Of a stretch of 64,000 bases of DNA, positions 6,916 to 14,832 are shown in pieces; positions within the stretch are counted from its first letter, which is position 1; each line of letters starts with the position of its first letter. The notes below the pieces were generated by a model, which ran no database searches, was not told where the DNA came from, and worked only from the letters and a program-made list of their open reading frames with translations. This DNA is from Pyrinomonadaceae bacterium (GTDB lineage: Bacteria; Acidobacteriota; Blastocatellia; Pyrinomonadales; Pyrinomonadaceae): contig DASUNM010000024.1 in the NCBI GenBank assembly GCA_036277115.1, positions 310,001 to 374,000 on the forward strand. Direction: 5' to 3'. The translations under genes were made by a program, and so were the position numbers.

Positions 6916-8349
6916 ATGAAAACCACATCTGCCTGCCTTCTGCTGCTGACACTCTGTTTTTGTGCTTCCGCTCAACCGCAATCCGATCGCCAACAATTCA
7001 TTCGCTATGACGCGCCGCTCATCACGCTGACCAACGTGCGCGTGATCGACGGCACGGGCGCACCGGCGCGCGAAAACCAAACCATCGTCATTCGCGACGG
7101 AAAAATTGAGTGGGTTGGTCCGGCCGACGATGCGAAGGTGACCGGCACCGTCAAGGTTGTCGATCTGAACGGCTACACGGTCCTGCCCGGTCTGGTCGGC
7201 ATGCACAATCACATGTTCTTTCCCATGGGTGGTTCGCCGCCGATGTATTCGAACATGGGCACCAGTTTTCCGCGGCTCTATCTCGCGCTCGGCGTCACGA
7301 CGATTCGCACCACCGGCAGCGTCCAGCCTCATCTGGATCTGGAAATTAAGAAGCTGATCGACGGCGGCCGCATGATCGGGCCGAAGATGCACGTCACCGC
7401 GCCTTACCTCGAAGGCGCCGGCGCATTCACTCCGGTGATGCGTCAGCTCAAGGACGCGGAGGACGCGCGGCGGCTGGTGACCTACTGGGCCGACCAGGGC
7501 GCGACTTCTTTCAAAGCCTACATGAACATCACGCGCGAACAGTTGCGCGCGGCCGTGGAAGAAGCGCACAAGCGCGGCCTGAAAGTCACCGGCCACCTGT
7601 GTTCAGTCGGCTATCGCGAAGCGGCTGAGATTGGCATAGACAATCTCGAACACGGCCTGCTCGCGAACTCTGAATACGTTCCGAATAAGCAGCCCGACAA
7701 GTGTCCCAGTGGCGTCTCCCAGAGTCTGCGCACACTCGATATCAATAGCGAGCCGGTGAAGGAAACGATTCGGGTGCTGGTCGCGAAGAACGTGGCGATC
7801 ACGTCGACGTTGCCCGTGTTCGAAGCGGGTGCGCCACTAACCCAAACCGGAATTGGCGCCGCCAGTGCCGTCCTGAATCCACGCGTGCTGAATGTGATGA
7901 ATCACGACGCGCGCGTGCGTTACCTGAACGCGCGTGCGCGCATCTCTGCCGATTCGCCGACGCCAATCCTGGTTCGCAAGACGATGGAATTCGAGCGCGC
8001 CTTTGTCGCCGCCGGTGGTTTGCTGATCGCCGGGCTCGACCCCACCGGGAACGGCGGCGTCGTCGCCGGCTTTGGCGATTTGCGCCAGGTTGAGTTGCTG
8101 GTCGAAGCCGGCTTCACTCCCGTGGAAGCAATCAAGATTGCGAGCTTCAACGGCGCGAAGTTCATGGGGGAAGATTCCCGCATCGGCTCAATCGCAGTGG
8201 GCAAGCAAGCCGATCTGATGATCGTGAAAGGCAACCCCGCTCTGAAGATCACCGACATCGAAAACGTCGAGATCGTTTTCAAAGACGGGATTGGCTATGA
8301 CACAGAGAAGCTGATTCTGAGTGTGCAGGGATTGGTGGGGGTGAGGTAG
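6916..8349 (+). CDS. Secreted amidohydrolase family protein (imidazolonepropionase/prolidase-like)
   Basis: Protein of 477 residues with a signal peptide (MKTTSACLLLLTLCFCASA, cleavage before QPQ). It has the metal-dependent amidohydrolase TIM barrel: N-terminal beta domain (TLTNVRVIDGTG), the metal-binding HNH near residues 97-99 (LVGMHNHMFF), a probable carboxylated Lys in SFKAYMN near residue 198, further His in VTGHL and NLEHG, and the last metal ligand in AGLDPTG. The C-terminus has the usual SIAVGKQADLMIVKGNP return to the beta domain. Close families hydrolyse cyclic amides or dipeptides; the substrate is unclear. Probably leaderless transcript. Confidence 0.93.
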   Translation: MKTTSACLLLLTLCFCASAQPQSDRQQFIRYDAPLITLTNVRVIDGTGAPARENQTIVIRDGKIEWVGPADDAKVTGTVKVVDLNGYTVLPGLVGMHNHMFFPMGGSPPMYSNMGTSFPRLYLALGVTTIRTTGSVQPHLDLEIKKLIDGGRMIGPKMHVTAPYLEGAGAFTPVMRQLKDAEDARRLVTYWADQGATSFKAYMNITREQLRAAVEEAHKRGLKVTGHLCSVGYREAAEIGIDNLEHGLLANSEYVPNKQPDKCPSGVSQSLRTLDINSEPVKETIRVLVAKNVAITSTLPVFEAGAPLTQTGIGAASAVLNPRVLNVMNHDARVRYLNARARISADSPTPILVRKTMEFERAFVAAGGLLIAGLDPTGNGGVVAGFGDLRQVELLVEAGFTPVEAIKIASFNGAKFMGEDSRIGSIAVGKQADLMIVKGNPALKITDIENVEIVFKDGIGYDTEKLILSVQGLVGVR

Positions 8350-8481
8350 GCCTCGGTCCATACTAAGCACTATAGCTAGCGCAACCGCTAACAGCACGTT
8401 AAGTTCGCGTCTCACGCGAAGAAAGCTTTTGAACAGTTGCATTGAATGAAACCGCTATCCTACGACGCCAGCCATTATAGG

Positions 8482-8763
8482 TCACACTGCCGGCGCCCCG
8501 CCGAAGCGAAGCGCCGTGCGGGCGCGGGCCTTGGCGGCTTCGACTTCGCGATCACGCGGCGGTGAGTTGGTGACGAGCGAGTCGAGAAGTTCGGTAGCGA
8601 CTCGGGTGACTTCATCGACTGCGTGATTGAAAGCGGCTTCGTTGGTTTTTGAAGGCTTGTTAAAGCCACTGAGCTTTCTCACAAACTGAATTGCCGACGC
8701 GCGAACCTCGTCTTCAGTGGCTGGTGGTGCGAAGTTGTGCAGGGTTTTGATATTGCGACACAT
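8482..8763 (-). CDS. DUF2277 family protein
   Basis: Small protein of 93 residues beginning MCRNIKTLHNFAPPATEDEV, a hallmark of DUF2277, a cytosolic family of unknown role. It is mainly helical, with conserved RASAIQFVRKLSG and a C-terminal Arg/Ala-rich helix. AAGGA about 11 nt upstream supports the start. Stop lies convergent to the amidohydrolase about 130 nt away. Confidence 0.9.
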   Translation of the reverse strand: MCRNIKTLHNFAPPATEDEVRASAIQFVRKLSGFNKPSKTNEAAFNHAVDEVTRVATELLDSLVTNSPPRDREVEAAKARARTALRFGGAPAV

Positions 8764-9149
8764 AATCTTTAGGTCCTTGCCTGATTGGGATTAATCCGAC
8801 GATACAATGGGATGCAATTTCGCGCAAAGGTTCGCGGCTTCGCCGCAGCACATGGCGGAAAGGCTATGCCTTTCCGGCGCTCACCTTTCCTGAACTCGAC
8901 CTGAGGCTGAGCCTCAGGTCGTAATTGATGGGCAACTGACCGGTAAGCCGGAGGCTTACCGCACTGTGCGGCGGCAGAGCCGCGCAGGCTAGGTCTGCCG
9001 CCCGCGTCGCGGACTGACGGTTTGTTCGGGCGCTTACTTGGGGTTCCGCTGTCGCTCCACCCCAGGCTTAATGCTGTCGCGTGCTCCGCACGCTGAGGGG
9101 TTGGGCTTCTTCCAGCTGCAAGTCCTATCCGAATGCACGTTCAGAGAAC
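8764..9149. other. Intergenic region dominated by palindromic elements
   Basis: These 386 bases contain the first cloverleaf-like composite element (8834-8983) and, at about 9036-9115, further small palindromes built on CTTGGGGTT/CACCCCAGG and GCGTGCTCCGCACGC. I see no gene. Confidence 0.6.
8834..8983. repeat. Cloverleaf-like composite palindromic element, copy 1
   Basis: Terminal inverted repeats at 8834-8852 and 8965-8983 match at 16 of 19 positions. Inside are three hairpins: CGGAAAGGC..GCCTTTCCG (8856-8876), a perfect GACCTGAGGC..GCCTCAGGTC (8898-8920) and CCGGTAAGC..GCTTACCG (8940-8961). Copy 2 at 11079-11234 has the same order and compensatory changes in the middle hairpin. Confidence 0.85.
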
Positions 9150-9911
9150 ATGCTGCTGTGTTCGAAGCTCCTCCGGAACATCCTGATCCTGGCCTTGTTT
9201 CTGGCCATCCATTCATCGTCAAAAGCTCAACCCCAGCCTCAGCCGACCCCCAAACAATCTTCAGCGACCGGAGAAGTTCCAACGGTGGATTTCTGTGAAA
9301 TGGTCACACATCCGGAGCTCTATTTTGACCGGACAATCCGCATTACCGCTGCATACCAGCTTGGTGTCGAAGGATCGAACTTGAATAACGTCCTTTGTGT
9401 GCGGAGCCACGACGACTCGATTGGCGTTGGGTTCGAACCACGGGACGAGACACACACGAAACTCATCAACACCGAGGTCAGAAAGATCAGGTCGGGCAAA
9501 TTCGGCCCCCAGCCGCGCGTCACCGTGGTGGGCCGTTTGCGCAATCAGTCACGCCGTTCGTTCGCCTGGTATCGCTACCGATTCGACATTATTCGCTTTG
9601 AAGATATCCGCGACGATGTGACGGAGAGGATCGTGAGCTACTCTGACAGTTTGCAAAAGGGCATTACGTACCGCGGAAGAGTGAAGTCGGACGAGACTTC
9701 AGGTCTGGCGCTAATGTCCCCGGTGCGCATTCCGCCCCATCACGCCGTAAGTTTGGAATGGATAAATCTGACGGAATTCCCCTTGCTGCAGCGACTGAGC
9801 GCACAAAGTGAAAAGCAAATTATTTTCAGGGTGATGGAAGACAAGCTCAACCCAGTCGAGCCAAATCGCTGGAACCGCACATTCCGGCTGAAAATTCTTC
9901 TGATTGAATAG
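9150..9911 (+). CDS. Secreted protein of unrecognised family (single VDFC domain)
   Basis: I do not recognise this 253-residue protein. The ATG at 9150 is preferred because it begins a good signal peptide (MLLCSKLLRNILILALFLAI, cleavage near SSKAQ) and because the sequence just before it (CGTTCAGAGAAC) matches that before the neighbouring relative at 9991. Mature part: a Pro/Gln-rich linker, then a roughly 105-residue domain starting VDFCEMVTHPELYFDRTIRI and ending RYRFDIIRFEDI, with two Cys and strands of the type 'tVRITa...vTVVGRLR', reminiscent of an OB-like barrel (inference). A C-terminal domain of about 90 residues (YRGRV...RTFRLKILLIE) is shared with the next gene. Confidence 0.8.
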   Translation: MLLCSKLLRNILILALFLAIHSSSKAQPQPQPTPKQSSATGEVPTVDFCEMVTHPELYFDRTIRITAAYQLGVEGSNLNNVLCVRSHDDSIGVGFEPRDETHTKLINTEVRKIRSGKFGPQPRVTVVGRLRNQSRRSFAWYRYRFDIIRFEDIRDDVTERIVSYSDSLQKGITYRGRVKSDETSGLALMSPVRIPPHHAVSLEWINLTEFPLLQRLSAQSEKQIIFRVMEDKLNPVEPNRWNRTFRLKILLIE

Positions 9912-9990
9912 GAATCCGGATTTGCTTGCGTGACACAAATCCGATCGGCTAATCATCGCAAGTCACCTCAGCATTGCGCGTTCAGAGGAC

Positions 9991-11063
9991 ATGCCAACAC
10001 GCCGCGCGACTCTTATCGCGAAGCTCATTATTTTTGCCTTCCTCCTGAAGATGTCTGCCTTCAACCCTGCGCTGACAGCTCAGACTAAACCGGATCCAAC
10101 TGGCGGCCAATCTCCAATCCCGGAACACTCCGCACGGTCGATTTTTGCAAGTTAATCAAGCAGCCGTATCGCTTTATGAACCAGACAGTTCGCATCACCG
10201 CCAACTGGGAGATTGTCGGGCAAAACCAGTATCTGGATGGCATTCACTGCCGCGCCGAATACATTGAAAGACTTGGTACGATTTTTTCCGATGCACAGAA
10301 CGACGCGATCAAATGGAATGTCTCAAGAGTGCAGTCACGCGAATTCGACGGTCGCGCAAAGATCACCGTCGTGGGAGCTATGCGGGATCCGACTCGGGGT
10401 GAAGGTCCGGCCCTGAAGTTTGAAATCTTTCGCTTTGAAGATATCGCGCCTCTCGAAACCGTTCGCGACGTCGACTTCTGTGACATCGTCGGACAGCCGC
10501 AACAGTTTTTCGGTAGGGCAGTACGTATCAAGGCCACGTGGCAACAGGGCCATGAATTTTCGTACTTAAACGGCATCGGCTGCCGTACGAAGTTTCGGCA
10601 TGAAATCGCGACTGGGTGGCTCAACAGCCAGGATCCAAATCTTTCAAAGATGCTGTTGCGCGAATACGGGGGCAGGGCGATAGTTACGGCAGTCGGCACG
10701 CTGCGGGATCCGGGTAAGTACTTCGGATACTTTCGCTATCTGTTTGAGGTTCGTCGCCTTGAAGACGTGCAGCACGTTATCGAGCCGTATGAGGGAACCG
10801 TGGAGGCCGGGCGGACGTATCGCGCGGTCGTTCGCGGCGACAAAGAGATTGAATTGCGTTTGGTGCCGCCATTGCATATTGAATTTCACTACTCGGCGGG
10901 GATCGACTGGCTAAATCTGTCCGATTTTCCAGAACTGGAAAAACTTCACGAGACGTCTGGCGAACGAACAATCGTGTTCAGCGTCATGTCCGACGTGCGC
11001 AGGCAAATGACCGAGCGGCGTTGGAGCCGCATGCTGCAGATCAAGATTATTAGGATTGAGTGA
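9991..11063 (+). pseudogene. Frameshifted relative with two VDFC domains
   Basis: Second member of the unrecognised family. An ATG at 9991, preceded by CGTTCAGAGGAC as in the sister gene, starts a signal peptide (MPTRRATLIAKLIIFAFLLK, then TAQT) but that frame stops at about 10153. The homologous frame (VDFCKLIKQPYRF...) is open only from about 10089, one base out of register, and runs to 11063. So a one-base shift between about 10089 and 10137 separates the export signal from the body. The body has two tandem VDFC domains (about 10137-10450 and 10467-10770) and the shared C-terminal domain. Either a real pseudogene, a sequencing error, or a gene restarted at ATG 10176 without a signal peptide (295 residues). 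Confidence 0.75.
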
Positions 11064-11078
11064 AGGCCGAGACCTTAT

Positions 11079-11234
11079 GCGGCTAGGCCGCAGCACATTG
11101 CGGAATGGCTCTGCCTTTCCGGCTTTGACCTTTGAAAGTATGACGCCCTGAGGCTGAGCCTCAGGGCGTAGGTTTCTTGTGTCCAGCTGGCCGGTAAGCC
11201 AGAGGCTTACCGCAATGTGCGGCGGCAGAGCCGC
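11079..11234. repeat. Cloverleaf-like composite palindromic element, copy 2
   Basis: Terminal inverted repeats at 11079-11097 and 11216-11234 enclose hairpins CGGAATGGC..GCCTTTCCG (11101-11121), a perfect CGCCCTGAGGC..GCCTCAGGGCG (11144-11168) and CCGGTAAGC..GCTTACCG (11191-11212). Same order and direct orientation as copy 1. It follows the stop at 11063. Confidence 0.85.
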
Positions 11235-11306
11235 GAGTTCGCTTTACGCTCCGCAATATACAGGGCACAATTCGCAACTTCTTGGTCGAGATGCGTCATT
11301 AGCTTC

Positions 11307-11792
11307 ATGACATCCTCCAACATCAAACTGCGACCCCAACACATGGCTGTCATTCTCAGCGCCGTATTCGTTTGCCTGTTTTCCGTTGGCGCCCAAGCAC
11401 AGGCTCAGATGTCATTGCCTCGTGTCGGAACCATAAAGGACTATCCGGCGACGGGCTTGATGGTTGGCTGCGGCAATCTTTATTTCTACAAAGCCGCGGA
11501 CTCGGAGTCGACGACTGCCAATTACGTTTTTCTTTCACGCGGTGATGGCAGTCATGCGTGGATGAATCTGAACGGGCGCGACGTGCGCCTGCTCCAATTC
11601 AAATCTGGCGTCGGTGCAAATCGAAAAGTTCGTGGTTACTTCTATCGTTACCGTGGTGTTCGCATCACTGTCGAAGTTGAAGAGTACACGCCGCCGGCGG
11701 GTGCCGTTGAGCATACGAGCAAAATGAAGATTACTTTGCGAAGAGGCAGCAGGGTGCGAATTGTTCAAGCCGTCGGCGGGTCGGATTGTTGA
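11307..11792 (+). CDS. Small secreted protein, unknown
   Basis: I do not recognise this protein of about 161 residues. From ATG 11307 it has a polar, basic n-region then a hydrophobic core (MAVILSAVFVCLFSVGAQA) and a cleavage site near AQAQ; ATG 11343 is an alternative start, and neither has a clear Shine-Dalgarno. The mature part is rich in Gly, Arg and beta-type segments: GLMVGCGNLYFYKA, a central FLSRGDGSHAWMNLNGRDV and a C-terminal TLRRGSRVRIVQAVGGSDC. Two Cys, near the mature N-terminus and at the very C-terminus, may pair after export. It is followed with a single-base gap by the next gene, so the two form an operon. Confidence 0.75.
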   Translation: MTSSNIKLRPQHMAVILSAVFVCLFSVGAQAQAQMSLPRVGTIKDYPATGLMVGCGNLYFYKAADSESTTANYVFLSRGDGSHAWMNLNGRDVRLLQFKSGVGANRKVRGYFYRYRGVRITVEVEEYTPPAGAVEHTSKMKITLRRGSRVRIVQAVGGSDC

Positions 11793-11793
11793 G

Positions 11794-12312
11794 ATGGTAA
11801 AGCTGATAAATCGCAGCGTGTTGATAGCGGGCCTCGTCTGGATCCTGTCCGCCAGCAGCTACGCGCAATCAGGCGAAACACCGAGACGGCCGCAGACGCT
11901 GCGGCTCGCAAACATGCAGGCGATGCTGTTCTTCGAGAACACCGGCAAGTTCTCTCCCGATGTCTTTACCAATCAGGTGAACTTGTGGAACACGACGATC
12001 GAGGGAGCTTCGCGCGAAGGCGCCTCGGAATCGATGCTCGTCGTCGTTGAAATCCGATCGGAAGGCGAGGGGTGGCTTCCGCGAAACCGCAAGGTGCAGT
12101 TAACCGCGCGGTATCGAATCGCTGACCGAAGCGATCATGGCAAGCCGGCCTTCTTCAGCAAGACGATGACGATCAACATTGGCTCGGACTACAAGTTCTT
12201 CGCCGCGTTTTGGCTCTACGACACCGGTTGTCATCCGGTCGAGCTCATCGCGAGAATCGTCGGACAGAAAGGGAGTTTGCGAAAGAAGATTAATTTCGGG
12301 TGTGGTGAGTGA
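11794..12312 (+). CDS. Secreted protein, unknown
   Basis: I do not recognise this 172-residue protein. The ATG at 11794 follows the previous stop (11790-11792) by one base, indicating translational coupling, and begins a signal peptide (MVKLINRSVLIAGLVWILSA, cleavage near SYAQS). The mature domain is beta-rich with SMLVVVEIRSEGEG, an aromatic YKFFAAFWLYDTGCHPVEL block and a C-terminal KINFGCGE; two Cys could form a disulfide. The pattern suggests an immunoglobulin-like or jelly-roll fold, by inference only. It likely works with the product of 11307. Confidence 0.78.
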   Translation: MVKLINRSVLIAGLVWILSASSYAQSGETPRRPQTLRLANMQAMLFFENTGKFSPDVFTNQVNLWNTTIEGASREGASESMLVVVEIRSEGEGWLPRNRKVQLTARYRIADRSDHGKPAFFSKTMTINIGSDYKFFAAFWLYDTGCHPVELIARIVGQKGSLRKKINFGCGE

Positions 12313-12397
12313 ACAGCGGCGGGACTCTTAATCGGTGCTGCGCGTTTGTCTCGTAATCGTTATTCAATCTCTAAAGGAGTCTGTGGAAGAAAGCATT

Positions 12398-12492
12398 CTC
12401 TGTGCGAACTTCTGTGGTTTTCTGTGTCTCTGTGGTGAAAAGCTTAAAACCCACCACAGAGAGGCACGGAGGTCACACAGAGAACCACAGAG
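12398..12492. repeat. CTCTGTGG-type dyad repeat, best copy
   Basis: Left half at 12410-12437 reads TCTGTGGTTTTCTGTGTC then TCTGTGGTG. Right half at 12452-12492 carries CACCACAGAG ... AGAACCACAGAG in inverted orientation. The two halves can pair into a long imperfect hairpin. Confidence 0.6.
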
Positions 12493-12538
12493 TTTTTGGG
12501 ACGAGACTCCTCAATGGGACACGCCCGAATCAAGCGTA

Positions 12539-13060
12539 TCAGGATCCTGGCTTCTTATTTCGCTCGATGTAGCGGCGGGCGAATTCGTTCAGGTGAGGAC
12601 TTTCTTTTAAGCCAATCTTCTTCGCTTCCTCCTCGGCCGCTTCAACCGTCCAACCATCGCGCAGCACCCGGCGGATCAGCCAAAAGGCGCCCACGCGAAT
12701 CGCTGATGTGCAGTGAATAAACGCCGGACGATTCTCCGGGTCGTCGGTGATTTTCAGGAACTCGGCGACTTGTTCATCCTTCGGTTCACCAAAGACGACC
12801 GGAATGTTGAAATATCGCAGGCCGAGTTCTTTGGCTTTGGATTCCTCTTCGGCTGCCCGATGCTCGCTCGCGACACGCAGGTTGATAATCGACTTAACGC
12901 CTTCGTCCTTTAGTTGCTGCAGATGTTCCAGTCGCGGCTGGCCCCCCGTGCAGAATTCTTTGTTGACTCGCACAAAATTCCTGATGGGAGGAGTTTCCTG
13001 CTGCGCTGCGATTGGCATCGCTGAGAGGAGGAGCAAGAAAAGAATAGTTTTCCTAATCAT
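12539..13060 (-). CDS. Secreted DUF442-like protein phosphatase
   Basis: Protein of 173 residues; ATG 13060 gives a signal peptide (MIRKTILFLLLLSAMPIAA, then QQE). The body matches the dual-specificity-like phosphatases of the DUF442/'beta-lactamase hydrolase-like' group: NFVRVNKEFCTGGQPRLEHL, GVKSIINLRVASEHRAAEEE, and the active loop IHCTSAIRVGAFW. The loop is Cys-x4-Arg, one residue shorter than the classic Cys-x5-Arg of tyrosine phosphatases; I recall the same spacing in relatives with HCASxNRVG. Periplasmic location follows from the signal. Substrate unknown. An inverted repeat lies just upstream. Confidence 0.85.
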   Translation of the reverse strand: MIRKTILFLLLLSAMPIAAQQETPPIRNFVRVNKEFCTGGQPRLEHLQQLKDEGVKSIINLRVASEHRAAEEESKAKELGLRYFNIPVVFGEPKDEQVAEFLKITDDPENRPAFIHCTSAIRVGAFWLIRRVLRDGWTVEAAEEEAKKIGLKESPHLNEFARRYIERNKKPGS

Positions 13061-13100
13061 TTGTTGAGCGAAGCTTGGCAAAAGTGTCAGACATTACGAA

Positions 13101-13241
13101 AGAGCGGGGGCAAGCCCGCCTTCCCGACCCTGAGACTTCTAAACCTTGCGCGAATCCGTCTCGTTGAAAGCTATTTTATCGGTGATCTTAATCTCAGATC
13201 TAATCAGCTCAAGGTCAGGAAGGCGGGCTTGCCCCCGCTCT
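13101..13241. repeat. REPIN-like inverted repeat, 28-bp arms
   Basis: Arms 13101-13128 (AGAGCGGGGGCAAGCC...) and 13214-13241 (...GGCTTGCCCCCGCTCT) are reverse complements with one mismatch in 28. The 85-base spacer has no open frame of note. It fills the gap between the phosphatase-like gene and the PQQ-propeller gene. Confidence 0.85.
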
Positions 13242-13275
13242 CACTGCCTCTTTTGTGCAAAGATTTGCCTCGAAC

Positions 13276-14832
13276 CTAAGATGAGTTCTTCCCGAAACTA
13301 TACAACGCGCTTCTCGTGCGGATGTAGATTCTGCCATCGGCAATCGCCGGCGTGGCGTAAACTTCATCGTCCATCTCGTTAATCTTCAAGACTTCCCATT
13401 CGCCGCCGGCTTTCAGAACTGAAACCTGACCGCCCTGGCCGATGACGAAAACTTTATCGTCAGCTGCGACCGGGGACGCGAAGTATTTATCAATCGCTCC
13501 CATCAACCGGCCCTGCTTGATCACGTTGCCGTTCGCCGGATCGAAAGTCAGCAGGATGCCGCTGTCGTTAATCATGTAAAGCACGCCCTTGTAGAGCAGC
13601 GTCGAAGGAACCTGGGGCACCGGTTTGTAGTAATGCCAGCGGACGGCCGTCGCGGTTTGATCCCCTTCGCCGCCCATCTTGATCGAGAGCAGACCATTTT
13701 CAGAAGCCATCATCGCGCGAAATACTTCCCAATCGCGTGCATTCAGCCTCTCATCACGATCCATGTCGAACGCCTCGAAAGCATTGCTCAACATCCGGTC
13801 CATTTTTTCAGTTCCGGAGATTTCAGACTTGGCGATTTCCCGGTCTTTGTTCTTATCGTAAATAGGCAGGGCCTCGTCGAAAGAAATGGTTTTGATCTGC
13901 TGACCTTGCTGGTTCTGCGGAAAGCCCCAGCCGTTGATGTAGAGATATTCGGCATCATGGCTGGCAATCGATTTCATTTCGCACGCCAGACCCTTAACCC
14001 ACCAGACTCGTTTGCCGTCGGCTACTGAATAAGCTGAGAGCTGAAATGATTCAGGGACGATGATCTGCTTCGCACCTTGTTTGGGTTGGTAGACGATTGG
14101 CGTTGAGTAACCCGAGATGACGCCTGGCCGGTCAACTTTCCAACTTACTTTGCCGGTGTTTTTGTCGACCGCGATTAGGTATGAGACGGGATTATCCTGA
14201 TCGACAGGCAGGACGATCTTGTCGTCAGCCAGAATCGGGGAAGCGCCGAAACCGTAGAACATGCTGAAAGGCCCCAGCGGCAGCTTCCAACGCTCTTTGC
14301 CCGCACGGTCGTAAGAGATGAGACCGAATTCCTGGAAGAAAACATACACATTGGCGCCGTCAGTGACCGGACTGGGCGAAGCCGGATTATTCACGTTCTG
14401 CAAACGGCCTTTACTCGCGCGCGGCACCTCGCGCTGCCAAACAATTTTTCCGCTTTTGCGGTCGAGTGCGATCACCAGGAGTTTGTAATTCTCCTTTTCA
14501 ATCGGACTCGCCTGGAAGGCATGGGCCCGCCGGTTGGCGGTGGCCGTGGGAATTTTGCTGTAAGCCGTGAGAAAGATTCGGTCGCGCGTAAGCACAGGTG
14601 ACGAATGACCCGGCGGCAAATTAGTCTTCCACAGGACGTTCTTTGTTGGTCCGAACTCGACGGGCAGCCCGGTAGTTTCGGCGACACCGGTACCATTCGG
14701 TCCCCGAAATTGAGACCACTCAGTGGCCGCTTTGGAAAGTAGCGTGGGCTTTGCGGCAGACGAGTGTGTTAAGACGAGCAGCGAAGCAACGGCGGCGCTG
14801 ATTAAGCCGGCGAATAGTTTGTTTGTTGGCAT
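13276..14832 (-). CDS. Secreted PQQ-type beta-propeller protein with EF-hand pair
   Basis: Protein of 518 residues with a signal peptide (MPTNKLFAGLISAAVASLLV, cleavage near SSAAKP). It is an outer-membrane-assembly/PQQ-like propeller: WSQFRGPNGTGVAETTGLP, repeated blades with ALDRKSGKIVWQ, AVDKNTGKVSWK and a C-terminal GEWEVLKINE...YATPAIADGRIYIRT. A helical insert at about residues 322-385 carries two EF-hand calcium loops, DKNKDREIAKSE and DMDRDERLNARDWE. Such proteins are common in Acidobacteria and Planctomycetes and are thought to be binding or scaffolding proteins rather than quinoprotein dehydrogenases; no PQQ-specific residues are evident. Confidence 0.92.
   Translation of the reverse strand: MPTNKLFAGLISAAVASLLVLTHSSAAKPTLLSKAATEWSQFRGPNGTGVAETTGLPVEFGPTKNVLWKTNLPPGHSSPVLTRDRIFLTAYSKIPTATANRRAHAFQASPIEKENYKLLVIALDRKSGKIVWQREVPRASKGRLQNVNNPASPSPVTDGANVYVFFQEFGLISYDRAGKERWKLPLGPFSMFYGFGASPILADDKIVLPVDQDNPVSYLIAVDKNTGKVSWKVDRPGVISGYSTPIVYQPKQGAKQIIVPESFQLSAYSVADGKRVWWVKGLACEMKSIASHDAEYLYINGWGFPQNQQGQQIKTISFDEALPIYDKNKDREIAKSEISGTEKMDRMLSNAFEAFDMDRDERLNARDWEVFRAMMASENGLLSIKMGGEGDQTATAVRWHYYKPVPQVPSTLLYKGVLYMINDSGILLTFDPANGNVIKQGRLMGAIDKYFASPVAADDKVFVIGQGGQVSVLKAGGEWEVLKINEMDDEVYATPAIADGRIYIRTRSALYSFGKNSS

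Noticed and set aside
12335..12610. Plus-strand frame crossing the CTCTGTGG repeat
   Set aside because: It is made of repeat and of antisense to the phosphatase gene; no start signal.
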